Assembly (NCBI GenBank): GCA_963720375.1
Contig: CAVRFM010000009.1
Span: 52,802 to 116,801 of the forward strand
Length of the DNA stretch: 64,000 nucleotides
From: JAPLHP01 sp963720375
GTDB lineage: Bacteria; Chloroflexota; Dehalococcoidia; UBA2247; RBG-13-53-26
Reading direction: 5' to 3'
Position numbers and translations under genes: made by a program. Under the pieces are notes generated by a model. The model did no database searches. It was not told the origin of the DNA and was given only the letters and a program-made list of their open reading frames with translations. This document shows positions 49,728 to 58,466 of the stretch, one piece after another. Numbering within the stretch: position 1 is the first letter of the stretch; each line of letters starts with the position of its first letter.

Positions 49728-49760
49728 AAAGGGCTGACTGAGGTCAGCCCTTTCCTTTAT
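49728..49760 (+). terminator. Rho-independent terminator after acetate transporter copy 2
   Basis: AAAGGGCTGAC and GTCAGCCCTTT form a perfect 11-base stem with loop TGAG, followed by CCTTTAT, 35 bases after the stop. Confidence 0.8.
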
Positions 49761-49863
49761 AGATAGGTTCAGCCATAGACATGTCACTTGGATGGAGGTG
49801 GAGCCCTGTGGTATAACAAGGCCACGACATAGATTATAGAACCAAATCCGATTGTGAGGCGTC

Positions 49864-50337
49864 ATGGATAAACAGCAAGTGCCCAAAGGCAGGATTCCTA
49901 CCTGGCCTTCGATCAGCCGTTCGGCTGCCTCAAGACCGGCAGGTGGAGATGAGCAAAAGCACAAAGGGAAGTTCGGTACAGCCATTAACTGTATGGATGG
50001 GCGCGTTCAGTTACCAGTCATAGACTGGCTGAAGAAGAACTATTCTCTCGACTATGTGGATATGGTCACCGAGCCCGGCCCCGACAAGCTTTTGACACAA
50101 GGTACAACAGATCAGAAGGATTCGATAAAAGCGCGCGTTTTGATCTCGGTCAAGGCGCATGGGTCAGATACCATTCTGATTGCTGGTCACTATGACTGTG
50201 CTGGCAATCCCGTTGCGGAGCAAGAGCACCGGAGACAAATAGTGGAAAGCATCAATGTGGTGCGCTCCTGGAATCTGCCGGTAAAAAGAATAGTGGGCGC
50301 CTGGATTAACAGCGATTGGACTCTGGAAGTCATATAA
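49864..50337 (+). CDS. Carbonic anhydrase-like zinc protein
   Basis: The pattern C-x-D-x-R (NCMDGRVQLP) and, about 70 residues later, H-x2-C (AGHYDCAGNP) is the zinc site and catalytic dyad of beta-carbonic anhydrase-like proteins (putative carbonic anhydrase family, Pro_CA_2). The 157-residue protein is shorter than typical beta enzymes, and its N-terminal 35 residues look disordered. It would interconvert CO2 and bicarbonate in the cytoplasm, which would suit carboxylating or decarboxylating metabolism. It follows the acetate carriers but has a terminator upstream. Confidence 0.72.
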   Translation: MDKQQVPKGRIPTWPSISRSAASRPAGGDEQKHKGKFGTAINCMDGRVQLPVIDWLKKNYSLDYVDMVTEPGPDKLLTQGTTDQKDSIKARVLISVKAHGSDTILIAGHYDCAGNPVAEQEHRRQIVESINVVRSWNLPVKRIVGAWINSDWTLEVI

Positions 50338-50438
50338 ATCTCGGAAGGATAGAGTAGAAATTCCCGCTGCCCCTTCGGATTCAGACCATCTGAGTCTGGT
50401 GGTACGTCTGAAAGCAATCCTCTGATTTGGCCTAACCC

Positions 50439-50882
50439 CTAGGTCGGTTCCCTGCTCTGGTTTCTCTTTGAGACGTAGAGGCTGAGGGCTTTTTGAGGGC
50501 AGACCTCGATACACCTGGGTTGGGGATGATCAGGGCACAGGTCACACATAACCACTGATTTGGTACTCTCGTTCAGGGTGATGGCCCCAAACGGGCAGGC
50601 CTCGATGCACCAACCGCACCCGGCGCAGCGCGCCTTTTCTAGTTTGAGAGTGTGAGTTGCCTCATCCATGGTGAGGGCATCTCTGGGGCAGGCCTTGATG
50701 CAGGGACTGTTCCTGCAGAATTGACAGACTGCGACAGCTATCATAGAGGGAGTTGGCTGGATCACATGTATTCTGGAACGCTCCAGGTCGAAGCTGCCCT
50801 CCTTTGAGGCTGAGCAGGCAAACTCACATATGAGACAGCCGGTGCACTTATCCCTGTCGCACTGTATGTAGCGACGCTCCAT
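50439..50882 (-). CDS. Four-cluster [4Fe-4S] ferredoxin, partner of AOR
   Basis: A 147-residue electron-transfer subunit of the HycB/DmsB type. Four cysteine groups are seen: CTGCLICEFAC, CQFCRNSPCIKACP, CAGCGWCIEACP, and CDLCPDHPQPRCIEVCP. It follows the aldehyde oxidoreductase gene and should carry its electrons. I start at ATG 50882, which has AAAGGAAGC 4 bases upstream and opens with MERRYIQCDRDKC as in related proteins. An ATG at 50915 overlaps the AOR stop as ATGA and is a real alternative, adding 11 residues. Confidence 0.92.
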   Translation of the reverse strand: MERRYIQCDRDKCTGCLICEFACSASKEGSFDLERSRIHVIQPTPSMIAVAVCQFCRNSPCIKACPRDALTMDEATHTLKLEKARCAGCGWCIEACPFGAITLNESTKSVVMCDLCPDHPQPRCIEVCPQKALSLYVSKRNQSREPT

Positions 50883-50911
50883 GCCAGCTTCCTTTCGCCA
50901 TTTCCAGTATG

Positions 50912-52693
50912 TCATCCATTCCGAGCGCCTTCAGTTTTCCTGTCGGAATCAGGCCTTCGGTAGTCCAGCCCCGGGACTGGTAGTAGTCCATCTATCATTG
51001 CCTGCAACTCCTTATCGGAGAGGACAGCGCCCTTTGCTTTCCCGGAAGTTATGGGGTCTTTGAACAGGCGGGGTGGGAGCCAATCATCACTGCGCCTCCA
51101 TCCCTCACGGATATTGAGAGTCTTCTTCAGGTTGTTGATTCTCTCTCCTGCTTGCTTCAACTCAGCAGGGCTGATGTGGATTCCGGTTGCCAGGGTATAG
51201 AGATGAGATGCCTCTGACAGGAAGTCTGAAAAGCAGCCATGAATCAGTCCGCAGATCATAAGAGAATTAGAGACAGCGGCTGTGTCTTCCCTCTCCTGAT
51301 TTGAAAGGCCGGTGCTGGAGGATGAGTGTATATCCTCATCCCCGCAATGAAAGTAATCATTGGATTCTATTTCCAGACCGACTGCAAACCTTAAAGCCTG
51401 GCTCCTCATGATTCTGGGATCGTAGCCCGCCAGTTCCAGTCCCTTGGAATGCATAGCCCAGCGCTCGGAGCCCCGACCGATTTTGGCCGAAGCCCGTTTC
51501 GTTCCTTCTGCCAGCAGATCGCCTATACCGTTGCGCTTTCCGATGCTCTCCACTATTGCCACTAGAGCTTCAGGGTTTCCAAAGGATAAATTGATTCCCT
51601 GCGTGTATTCCTTGGTCAACAGCCCTTTCTCAAAGCTTTCCATGGCCCAGGCGATGGAGCTTCCAGTGCTCACCGTATCCATTCCGTGGAATTGACATAA
51701 TTCCACTGCTTTCAATATTGCCGGTACGGAGTCAATGCCGCATAGGGGGCCTAAAGCTGCCAGGCTTTCGTAGTCCAATGCCACTTCTGGCCCTCCGTCC
51801 CCAACCCGATAGAGGTGTTCACAGGCGGCAGGGCAGGTGGGACAGGCGATTACCTTGACCGGATGGTTTGTGTTCAGGTATTCCTCGGCGATGTTGGCCT
51901 GCTCAAAACCGGACTGCTGGAAGTTTCTGGTGGGCAGAGCATCCAGACGGTTTATGGTCAGGAGGTTGTCTGGCGTTCTCGGGTTCTTGTGTCCCGAGGC
52001 AGTTTCCGCCTGAGCTCTGGCATAAAGATCGATGGAGGCCCTTTCCAGCCCGTGAAGGTCATATGCTGAGACAGCCCTGGTTCCTCTAATAGCGATGGCC
52101 TTAAGCTTCTTCGATCCCATGACCGCGCCAGCGCCACCCCGAGTTGCCCGGCAGTAGCTGTCATTAATGCAGGCGTAGCGTACCATGTTCTCACCACCGG
52201 GACCGATGGAAGCTACCTGTACTCTATCGTCACCTATGTGCCTGCGAATGGCTTCTGCGGTCTGAAAGCTGCCTTGTCCGATCAGGTGGTCTGCCTTATG
52301 AAAGTGGACTATTTCATTGTCCACAAATACGTAGACCGGAGAGGAAGCTGCACCGGTAATTACCACAGCATCGTAGCCGGCGCGTTTCAATGAAAGCGAC
52401 CAGTGACCGGAGGATACCGAGTCGCTGACGAATCCACTGAGCGGAGACTTGGTGACCACAGCATGATTGCCGGAGGCGGGAGCCATGGTGCCCGCCAGCC
52501 CGCTGGAGGCGAAGATGAGGGGATTGTCTGGACTCAGAGCATCAGTACCCGGCTTGGCCCATTCCAGCAGGAGTCGCGTGCCCAATCCCACTCCACCCAG
52601 GTAGTTTCTGAGCAGCGACTCGGGCAATTCTCGGACCTCGCTCTTCTGTGCTGTCAGGTCAATGATGAGGTACTTGCCCCAGTATGAGTGCAA
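50912..52693 (-). CDS. aor: Aldehyde:ferredoxin oxidoreductase
   Basis: A tungsten- or molybdenum-pterin enzyme that oxidises aldehydes to acids with ferredoxin. The N-terminal YWGKYLIIDLTAQK, the pterin-binding GGAGAVMGSKKLKAI and the [4Fe-4S] ligands in CPTCPAACEH are present. The 593-residue length is normal. GTG at 52702 and TTG at 52693 are both possible starts; the TTG has AGGAG 8 bases upstream, so I prefer it. In the operon context, substrates may be aldehydes from amino acid 2-oxo acids made by non-oxidative decarboxylation in the IOR/POR reaction. Confidence 0.95.
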   Translation of the reverse strand: MHSYWGKYLIIDLTAQKSEVRELPESLLRNYLGGVGLGTRLLLEWAKPGTDALSPDNPLIFASSGLAGTMAPASGNHAVVTKSPLSGFVSDSVSSGHWSLSLKRAGYDAVVITGAASSPVYVFVDNEIVHFHKADHLIGQGSFQTAEAIRRHIGDDRVQVASIGPGGENMVRYACINDSYCRATRGGAGAVMGSKKLKAIAIRGTRAVSAYDLHGLERASIDLYARAQAETASGHKNPRTPDNLLTINRLDALPTRNFQQSGFEQANIAEEYLNTNHPVKVIACPTCPAACEHLYRVGDGGPEVALDYESLAALGPLCGIDSVPAILKAVELCQFHGMDTVSTGSSIAWAMESFEKGLLTKEYTQGINLSFGNPEALVAIVESIGKRNGIGDLLAEGTKRASAKIGRGSERWAMHSKGLELAGYDPRIMRSQALRFAVGLEIESNDYFHCGDEDIHSSSSTGLSNQEREDTAAVSNSLMICGLIHGCFSDFLSEASHLYTLATGIHISPAELKQAGERINNLKKTLNIREGWRRSDDWLPPRLFKDPITSGKAKGAVLSDKELQAMIDGLLPVPGLDYRRPDSDRKTEGARNG

Positions 52694-52743
52694 TACAATC
52701 ACTCCTATGTTAGCGAAGTGAAGAGAATTTCATGGGCATTCTT

Positions 52744-53136
52744 CTACTGGCTGATTACCTTCTCGGCCCGATCAGGGTCACTCACCTTGAGTACGATAAC
52801 GGCTTTCCCGGGGGTGGGGTCGATAAAGGCGTAAAAGTATTCCAGGTTGATTCCTGCCTTTGCCAGAGGCTTGGCCACTGATTCCAGCAGACCGCCTGGC
52901 TTGTCAGGCATTTCTACCTGGAGAACAACAGTCTCTGTCACCGTGAAGCCGGCTTTGCGCAGAACTTCGGCACCCTTAGTTACCTCGGATAGAATCAGGC
53001 GTACTATTCCGAAATCGGAGCCTTCTGCAACACAGAGAGCTTGTATGTTTATGTTCTGGGCCTTTAGCGTTTCAAGCATAGCCACCAGCCGTCCTGGCTG
53101 GTTTTCCATAAAGACAGATACTTGCTTTATCTTCAT
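52744..53136 (-). CDS. Tandem ACT-domain protein
   Basis: Two ACT domains fill the 130 residues: MKIKQVSVFMENQPGRLVAMLE and, from about residue 70, VVLQVEMPDKPGGLLESVAKPL. ACT domains bind amino acids and control enzymes. Stand-alone tandem ACT proteins are often encoded next to paaK and ior genes, as here, so I infer that it senses an amino acid linked to that pathway. It overlaps the paaK stop by four bases (ATGA), showing translational coupling. Confidence 0.9.
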   Translation of the reverse strand: MKIKQVSVFMENQPGRLVAMLETLKAQNINIQALCVAEGSDFGIVRLILSEVTKGAEVLRKAGFTVTETVVLQVEMPDKPGGLLESVAKPLAKAGINLEYFYAFIDPTPGKAVIVLKVSDPDRAEKVISQ

Positions 53137-54458
53137 CTTCGACTGCCTCCTCCGTTAGTGTTAAGCTCTCGCCTGTCAACAACCCTCTTGGCTTTGCCTT
53201 CTGTACGGGCTATGGACTTCGGTTCTACCAGCTTTATACGGACGCCGATGCCCAGCGTACTCTCCACTTCCTCCGTGACGCGCTTCTGGAGGGTTTCCAT
53301 CTTGCGCATCTCATCCGAGAATACCTCTTCCGAGACCTCTACCCATATCTCCAGCTCATCCAGGTGGCGCTCGCGGTCAACGATGATGAGGTAATGGGGC
53401 TCTACACCTTCGACCTGCAGGAGGACGCTTTCAATCTGTGACGGGAAGACATTGACTCCGCGGATCTTGAGCATATCGTCTGTCCTGCCGGTCACCTTGG
53501 TCATGCGCACCAGAGTTCTTCCGCACTTGCAGGGTTCCGGATTCAGAGAGGCGATATCCCTGGTGCGGAAGCGGATCACGGGCTGCGCTTCTTTGGTTAG
53601 AGTGGTCAGTACCAGTTCTCCTATCTCGCCGTAAGGAAGCCGTTCTCCCGTCTGAGGATTGACTATCTCAGGCAGGAAGTTGTCTTCGAAGATATGCAGG
53701 CCGCATTTGTGAGGACACTCTACAGATACCCCGGGGCCCACCACCTCAGTAAGTCCATATATGTCCATAGCTTTGATAGGCAGCTTGGCTTCTATCTCTG
53801 CTCTCATCTGCTCGGACCATGGCTCGGCACCGCATACCCCCAACCTGAGTTTGGTAAGTTTTAGATCCAGGCCCATCTCCACTGCTGCTTCGGCCAGAAT
53901 CAGCGAGTAGGAAGGGGTGCAGGTGATGACGGTGGTACCCAGGTCTTGAATGAGCATGAGTTGTCTTTTAGTGTTACCGGTCGAGGTGGGTATTACAGTA
54001 GCCCCCACCCTCTCGCCGCCGTAGTGGAAGCCAAGCCCGCCGGTGAACAGCCCGTAGCCGTAGGCGTTTTGCATGACGTCATTCTTGGTCACTCCGGCGC
54101 AAGTCAGAGTCCTGGCCATCACCTCGGTCCACATTCTCAAGTCGTTGGCAGTATAGGGAGCTACTACCGGCTTCCCCGTGGTGCCGCTGGAGGCATGCAC
54201 TCTGCATACCTGTTCCAGAGGGACGGCAAGCAATCCAAATGGGTAGTTGTCCCGGAAGTCCTGCTTTGTGGTAAGAGGTAATTTTGAGAGGTCGGCCAGA
54301 GAGTTGATGCTGTCAGGCGTTACGCCTCGCTGCTGGAAAGCATGCCGATAGAAAGGGACTTTCTCATAGACCCTGGCAAGTTGGGACTTGAGTCTCTCCA
54401 GTTGAAGCTTTTCCAGTTCCCCTCGGGGCATGGTTTCATATTTGGAATTCCAGATCAT
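53133..54458 (-). CDS. paaK: Phenylacetate-CoA ligase PaaK-type
   Basis: An AMP-forming aryl-CoA ligase. Seen are VHASSGTTGKPVVAPYT, YGLTEVVGPGVSVEC, the hinge RFRTRDIASL and a C-terminal domain with GRTDDMLKIRGVNVFPSQIE. GTG at 54479 is the longest start, but ATG 54458 has AGGAGG 8 bases upstream and begins MIWNSKYETMPR, the family start. The 441-residue length is normal. Between iorB and the ACT gene it probably activates aryl acetates, or works in reverse to recover energy from the aryl-acetyl-CoA that IOR makes. Confidence 0.94.
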   Translation of the reverse strand: MIWNSKYETMPRGELEKLQLERLKSQLARVYEKVPFYRHAFQQRGVTPDSINSLADLSKLPLTTKQDFRDNYPFGLLAVPLEQVCRVHASSGTTGKPVVAPYTANDLRMWTEVMARTLTCAGVTKNDVMQNAYGYGLFTGGLGFHYGGERVGATVIPTSTGNTKRQLMLIQDLGTTVITCTPSYSLILAEAAVEMGLDLKLTKLRLGVCGAEPWSEQMRAEIEAKLPIKAMDIYGLTEVVGPGVSVECPHKCGLHIFEDNFLPEIVNPQTGERLPYGEIGELVLTTLTKEAQPVIRFRTRDIASLNPEPCKCGRTLVRMTKVTGRTDDMLKIRGVNVFPSQIESVLLQVEGVEPHYLIIVDRERHLDELEIWVEVSEEVFSDEMRKMETLQKRVTEEVESTLGIGVRIKLVEPKSIARTEGKAKRVVDRRELNTNGGGSRR

Positions 54459-54481
54459 CTGTGTTGCCTCCTGAGTCAATG

Positions 54482-55084
54482 TTATCTGTTTTGTTTTCTG
54501 ATCAGTGCTTCTTCTCTACCTCGGGCGAAAGCCTTCAGGTTAAGCTGAAGGAATTTTTGGGGCACTCGCTGGGATAGGTCGTCAATATAGTTTTTCTCCT
54601 CTATATCCAGAAAGAGGGAGAGAAAACCGACCAGCAGTACGTTAAGGACCTGCGGATTGCCAAGCTCCACGGCGATTTCAGTGGCTGGGATAAAGTAAAT
54701 CTCATCTGTATACTGGCGTATGATCTCCTCTACCTCCACCGTGCTGGGGTATGTTGAGGTGCCGCCCACCACAGAGAGCGGTGGAATAGCCATGTTGTTG
54801 ATAATGGCGATGCCACCTCTTCTGAGGTAGTCTGCCCACCTGGCTCCCTCCAGTCTCTCGAAAGCCAGCAGAAAGTCAACATCTCCCTTCTTTATCATGG
54901 GTGAGAAAATGTGTTCGCCCATTCTTAAATGGCTCACCACGCTGCCACCTCTCTGAGACATGCCCAGGGAATCTGATTTCTTCACGTCGTAGCCGGCTTT
55001 CATGGCTATTTCTGCCAGGGCATCACTGGCCAGGATTACACCCTGGCCGCCGACCCCGGTCATCAATATATCGGTCTTTGTCAT
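54482..55084 (-). CDS. iorB: Indolepyruvate:ferredoxin oxidoreductase subunit beta
   Basis: The beta (gamma-like) subunit of IOR. GVGGQGVILASDALAEIA is the hallmark of the POR gamma domain, followed by KKSDSLGMSQRGGSVVSHLR. The 200-residue length is normal. The ATG overlaps the iorA stop by four bases (ATGA), so both subunits are made in step. Together they oxidatively decarboxylate aryl pyruvates from Trp, Phe and Tyr to aryl-acetyl-CoA. Confidence 0.95.
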   Translation of the reverse strand: MTKTDILMTGVGGQGVILASDALAEIAMKAGYDVKKSDSLGMSQRGGSVVSHLRMGEHIFSPMIKKGDVDFLLAFERLEGARWADYLRRGGIAIINNMAIPPLSVVGGTSTYPSTVEVEEIIRQYTDEIYFIPATEIAVELGNPQVLNVLLVGFLSLFLDIEEKNYIDDLSQRVPQKFLQLNLKAFARGREEALIRKQNR

Positions 55085-56922
55085 CCCTCACTCACCTTGA
55101 AGGCCTGGCGATGGCATACCTGGAGGCAGAGCGAACATCTATCACCGACACAGAGTGCAGTGTCTATGGTGATCTTGTCCCCGTCCTTGGTTATGGCGGC
55201 GCAGCCTACCCTGAGGCAATTGAAGCATTTGTCGCATTGCTCCAGGTCTACTACAAGTGGCTTGCCCTTTATTCTAACCCTGAGCGGACAGGGGCCACGG
55301 ACGATGATTACTGAAGGTTCATCTGTTTCCACGCATCTTTTGATGGTGGCTTCAATGAGTGGCAGATCAAAGGCGTTCACTACGTTTACATCCCGGACAC
55401 CGATACCACGCACAAGGTCCTCTATTATGACTTTCTGGGTTTCTTCGCCTCTGGCCGATATGCCGGTCCCCGGATGACCCTGGTGGCCAGTCATGGCCGT
55501 GGTATTGTTATCCAGAATGATCACTGTGCCGTGGCCTTTATTATATACGACGTCCACCAGGCTGGTAATGCCTGAGTGGAGGAAGGTGGAGTCGCCGATG
55601 ACGCTTACTATCTTGTTGGTTACTCCGGCCTTCTCCAGCCCGTGGGCCTGTCCGATGCTGGCTCCCATACAGGCGCAGGTGTCCAGGGCCAGAAGCGGTG
55701 GATAGACTGCCAGAGTGTAACATCCTATGTCGCTGGTGACTATGATCCCCTGGCGCTTCTGCCGTGCCATCGCTCGTTTCTCCGAAGCTTGCTCATCATG
55801 CGGCTCGACATGGTAGAACCCCAACCTTCTGAGCGCATAAGATGTTGCTGCATGGGGACAGCCGGGACATAGCAGCGGTGGACGCAATGGAAGCGCACGC
55901 TCTGCCTTTTTCGTTGATTGAGACATTTGCTGTGGCCGGGGCAGAAGGCCAGCGTTAATGGCTCTTTCCTCCAGGATCTGAGGGTTCAACTCTCCGACAA
56001 TGGGTACCAGTTCCTTGCCTATTACCTGTATTCCCATAACCTTGATGATATCCTCAAGGAATGGGTCCAGTTCCTCGATTACCACAACCCTGGCTACCTC
56101 CGAGGCAAACCTTTTGATAAGGTTTTGGGGGAGTGGGTAGGTAGTTACCAGCTTCAAGAAGCTGGCGTTGTGGAATACTTCCCGGGCGTATTGATAGGCA
56201 GCTCCGGCGGAGATAATCCCTATACTTCGGTCTCCGATGATCATCTCGTTGAGAGGGAAGTCCTCCACGTAGGAGGATAGCTTCTGTATGCGCTCCTCCA
56301 TCAGAGGGTGCCTGGGCCGGGCATTGGAAGGAACCATAACGAACTTGTAGGGGTCCCGGATAAACCTGGGTTGTTTTCTCTTGATATCTGTTGCTTCTTT
56401 GACGTTAGCCACCGTCTTGCAGTGTGAGATCCTTGTAGTGCTGCGAAAGAGCACCGGCGTATCAAATTCCTCACTCATCTTAAAGGCCTGCTCCATGAGA
56501 TTGTAGGCTTCCTGGCTGTCGCTGGGCTCGAGTATGGGCACTTTGGCAAATCGAGCGTAGTGGCGGTTGTCTTGCTCGTTCTGGGAACTGTGCATGCCGG
56601 GATCATCGCAGCATATGACCACCAGCCCTCCCCTTACTCCTGTCACTGAAGCAGCAAAAAAGGGGTCTGCGGCCACATTCAACCCCACGTGCTTCATAGA
56701 AACCAAGGCCCTCACTCCACCATAAGAAGCCCCCATGGCTACTTCCATAGCCACCTTCTCATTCGTGGACCATTCAACGTAGATACCTTCCATCTTGGCC
56801 AGGTTTTCCAGTATCTCGGTACTGGGAGTTCCCGGGTAGGCGGTAGCCACACTTACACCGGCATGGTATGCTCCGAGGGCCATGGCTTCATTTCCTGATA
56901 GTAGTCTCTTCATGATTGCCAT
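55081..56922 (-). CDS. iorA: Indolepyruvate:ferredoxin oxidoreductase subunit alpha
   Basis: The large TPP-dependent subunit, 613 residues. The N-terminal part has LLSGNEAMALGAYHAGV and AYPGTPSTEIL. The TPP-binding region reads GDSTFLHSGITSL and ILDNNTTAMTGHQGHPG. The C-terminal ferredoxin domain carries CDKCFNCLRVGC and CVGDRCSLCLQVC, the unusual 2[4Fe-4S] spacing of IorA. The frame starts ATG 56922; an ATG three codons later is an alternative. It follows livF by 9 bases. Confidence 0.95.
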   Translation of the reverse strand: MAIMKRLLSGNEAMALGAYHAGVSVATAYPGTPSTEILENLAKMEGIYVEWSTNEKVAMEVAMGASYGGVRALVSMKHVGLNVAADPFFAASVTGVRGGLVVICCDDPGMHSSQNEQDNRHYARFAKVPILEPSDSQEAYNLMEQAFKMSEEFDTPVLFRSTTRISHCKTVANVKEATDIKRKQPRFIRDPYKFVMVPSNARPRHPLMEERIQKLSSYVEDFPLNEMIIGDRSIGIISAGAAYQYAREVFHNASFLKLVTTYPLPQNLIKRFASEVARVVVIEELDPFLEDIIKVMGIQVIGKELVPIVGELNPQILEERAINAGLLPRPQQMSQSTKKAERALPLRPPLLCPGCPHAATSYALRRLGFYHVEPHDEQASEKRAMARQKRQGIIVTSDIGCYTLAVYPPLLALDTCACMGASIGQAHGLEKAGVTNKIVSVIGDSTFLHSGITSLVDVVYNKGHGTVIILDNNTTAMTGHQGHPGTGISARGEETQKVIIEDLVRGIGVRDVNVVNAFDLPLIEATIKRCVETDEPSVIIVRGPCPLRVRIKGKPLVVDLEQCDKCFNCLRVGCAAITKDGDKITIDTALCVGDRCSLCLQVCHRQAFKVSEG

Positions 56923-56931
56923 TTCTTCGCG

Positions 56932-57690
56932 CTAGCCCCTGGCCTTGCCGAGATAAGCTTGTCTTACCTGATCGTTTCCCAGTAGTTCTCCGGCGCTGCC
57001 CTCGAGGACTATGCGCCCTCTCTCCATAACATATCCTCTGTCGGCTATCTTCAGGGCAGCCACTGCATCCTGCTCAACGAGCAACATAGTCATTCCCTCT
57101 TCTCTCAACTTGGCCAGGAGACGGAGGATTTCCTTTACCAGCATTGGCGCCAGCCCGAGAGAAGGCTCATCAAGGAGCAATATCTTTGGGGATGACATCA
57201 GCGCTCTTCCAATGGCTAACATCTGCTGCTCACCGCCGCTCAGGCTGCCGGCTTGTTGACTGAGCCGCTCCTTGAGTCGGGGGAAGAGTTGGAATACCTT
57301 ATCCAGGTTAGGCTGAACCGATTGATCTCGGAGAGCCCAACCTGCATATCCCAGGTTGCGGAACCATCTCCGGGTGTATTGAGAGTAACTGCCCAGTATC
57401 AGGTTGTCCATTACCGACATAGAGCCGAAGATCTGCCTCCCCTCAGGGACATACCCTATACCTAATCTTACCGTTTTATGGGGGGGACGGCCAGAAAGTC
57501 GCACTTCATCAAGCCAGATACTGCCGCTCTTGACCGGCACCATCCCTGATATAGCATTGAGCAGGCTGGTTTTTCCCGCGCCGTTTGAGCCAATGATGGT
57601 AACGATTTCTCCAGTGTTCACCACAAGGGAAACCTCTCTCACTGCCGTAGAGAGGCCGTAGGCCACAGAGATATTCTCAATGCGCAGCAT
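56932..57690 (-). CDS. livF: Branched-chain amino acid ABC transporter ATPase LivF
   Basis: One of two ATPases of the high-affinity Liv system. Walker A is GSNGAGKTS, the signature LSGGEQQMLAIGRAL, Walker B ILLLDEPSLGLAP. The marker RPPHKTVRLGIGYVPEGRQIF is typical of LivF. The start codon overlaps the livG stop (TAATG). The 252-residue length is slightly long because of an insert around residues 105-130 (SQYTRRWFRNLGYAGWALRD). Confidence 0.95.
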   Translation of the reverse strand: MLRIENISVAYGLSTAVREVSLVVNTGEIVTIIGSNGAGKTSLLNAISGMVPVKSGSIWLDEVRLSGRPPHKTVRLGIGYVPEGRQIFGSMSVMDNLILGSYSQYTRRWFRNLGYAGWALRDQSVQPNLDKVFQLFPRLKERLSQQAGSLSGGEQQMLAIGRALMSSPKILLLDEPSLGLAPMLVKEILRLLAKLREEGMTMLLVEQDAVAALKIADRGYVMERGRIVLEGSAGELLGNDQVRQAYLGKARG

Positions 57691-58466
57691 TACTCGACCT
57701 TCTCTTCTTCGCCAAGGTAGGCCGCGATAACCCTCCGGTCCTTCTGAATCTGGGAGGCAGTGCCTTCGGCTATCTTCTGCCCGCTGTCAAGGACAATGAC
57801 CCATTCAGCGATGCCCATGACCAGGTCCATGTCGTGCTCTACCAGGATGATGCTGGTTCCCATGTCACGAATGCGCCGGATCAACTCACCCAGCCCTTGT
57901 TTCTCCAGTGCGTTCAAACCAGCACCTGGCTCGTCAAGCAGCAGAAGCTTAGGTTCGGTGGCCAGAGCTCGGGCTATGGCCAGAATCTTCTGCTGGCCCA
58001 GTGGCAGGCTGAGGGCGTTCTGCTGTGCATGCATTCCCAGCCCGACCAGGTTAAGGTATCTCGTGGCTTTAAGGGAGATGCTTTCCTCTTCGCGACGTGC
58101 CTTGGGCAGACGGATGGCTGCCTCCAGAAAGCCGTATCGGCTGCGGACATGCTGCCCTGACATAACGTTCTCTAGTGCTGTCATGTTGTCGAAGAGGAGG
58201 ACGTTTTGAAATGTGCGGGCGATGCCCAGCGCAGCCCTTCTGTGAGGTGGGGCGTTGCCGAGGGACTTCCCCTGAAAGTATATCTCACCGCTGCTTGGTG
58301 CATAGACGCCGGCTATGAGATTGAACAGGGTGGTCTTGCCTGCTCCGTTGGGGCCGATAACGGAAGTGATCTTACCGGCCTCCACAGCAAGGTCAACCTT
58401 GTCGAGGGCTGTCAATCCGCCGAAAACCTTACTCAGACCTTTGGCCTCCAGGACCGAACTGCTCAA
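57690..58466 (-). CDS. livG: Branched-chain amino acid ABC transporter ATPase LivG
   Basis: The second Liv ATPase. Walker A is GPNGAGKTT, and LGIARTFQNVLLFDNMTALENVM is the LivG marker. The C-loop reads LSLPLGQQKILAIARAL, with Leu-Gly in place of the common Gly-Gly, and Walker B is LLLLDEPGAGLNA. Overlaps livM by four bases (ATGA). 258 residues, normal. Confidence 0.95.
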   Translation of the reverse strand: MSSSVLEAKGLSKVFGGLTALDKVDLAVEAGKITSVIGPNGAGKTTLFNLIAGVYAPSSGEIYFQGKSLGNAPPHRRAALGIARTFQNVLLFDNMTALENVMSGQHVRSRYGFLEAAIRLPKARREEESISLKATRYLNLVGLGMHAQQNALSLPLGQQKILAIARALATEPKLLLLDEPGAGLNALEKQGLGELIRRIRDMGTSIILVEHDMDLVMGIAEWVIVLDSGQKIAEGTASQIQKDRRVIAAYLGEEEKVE

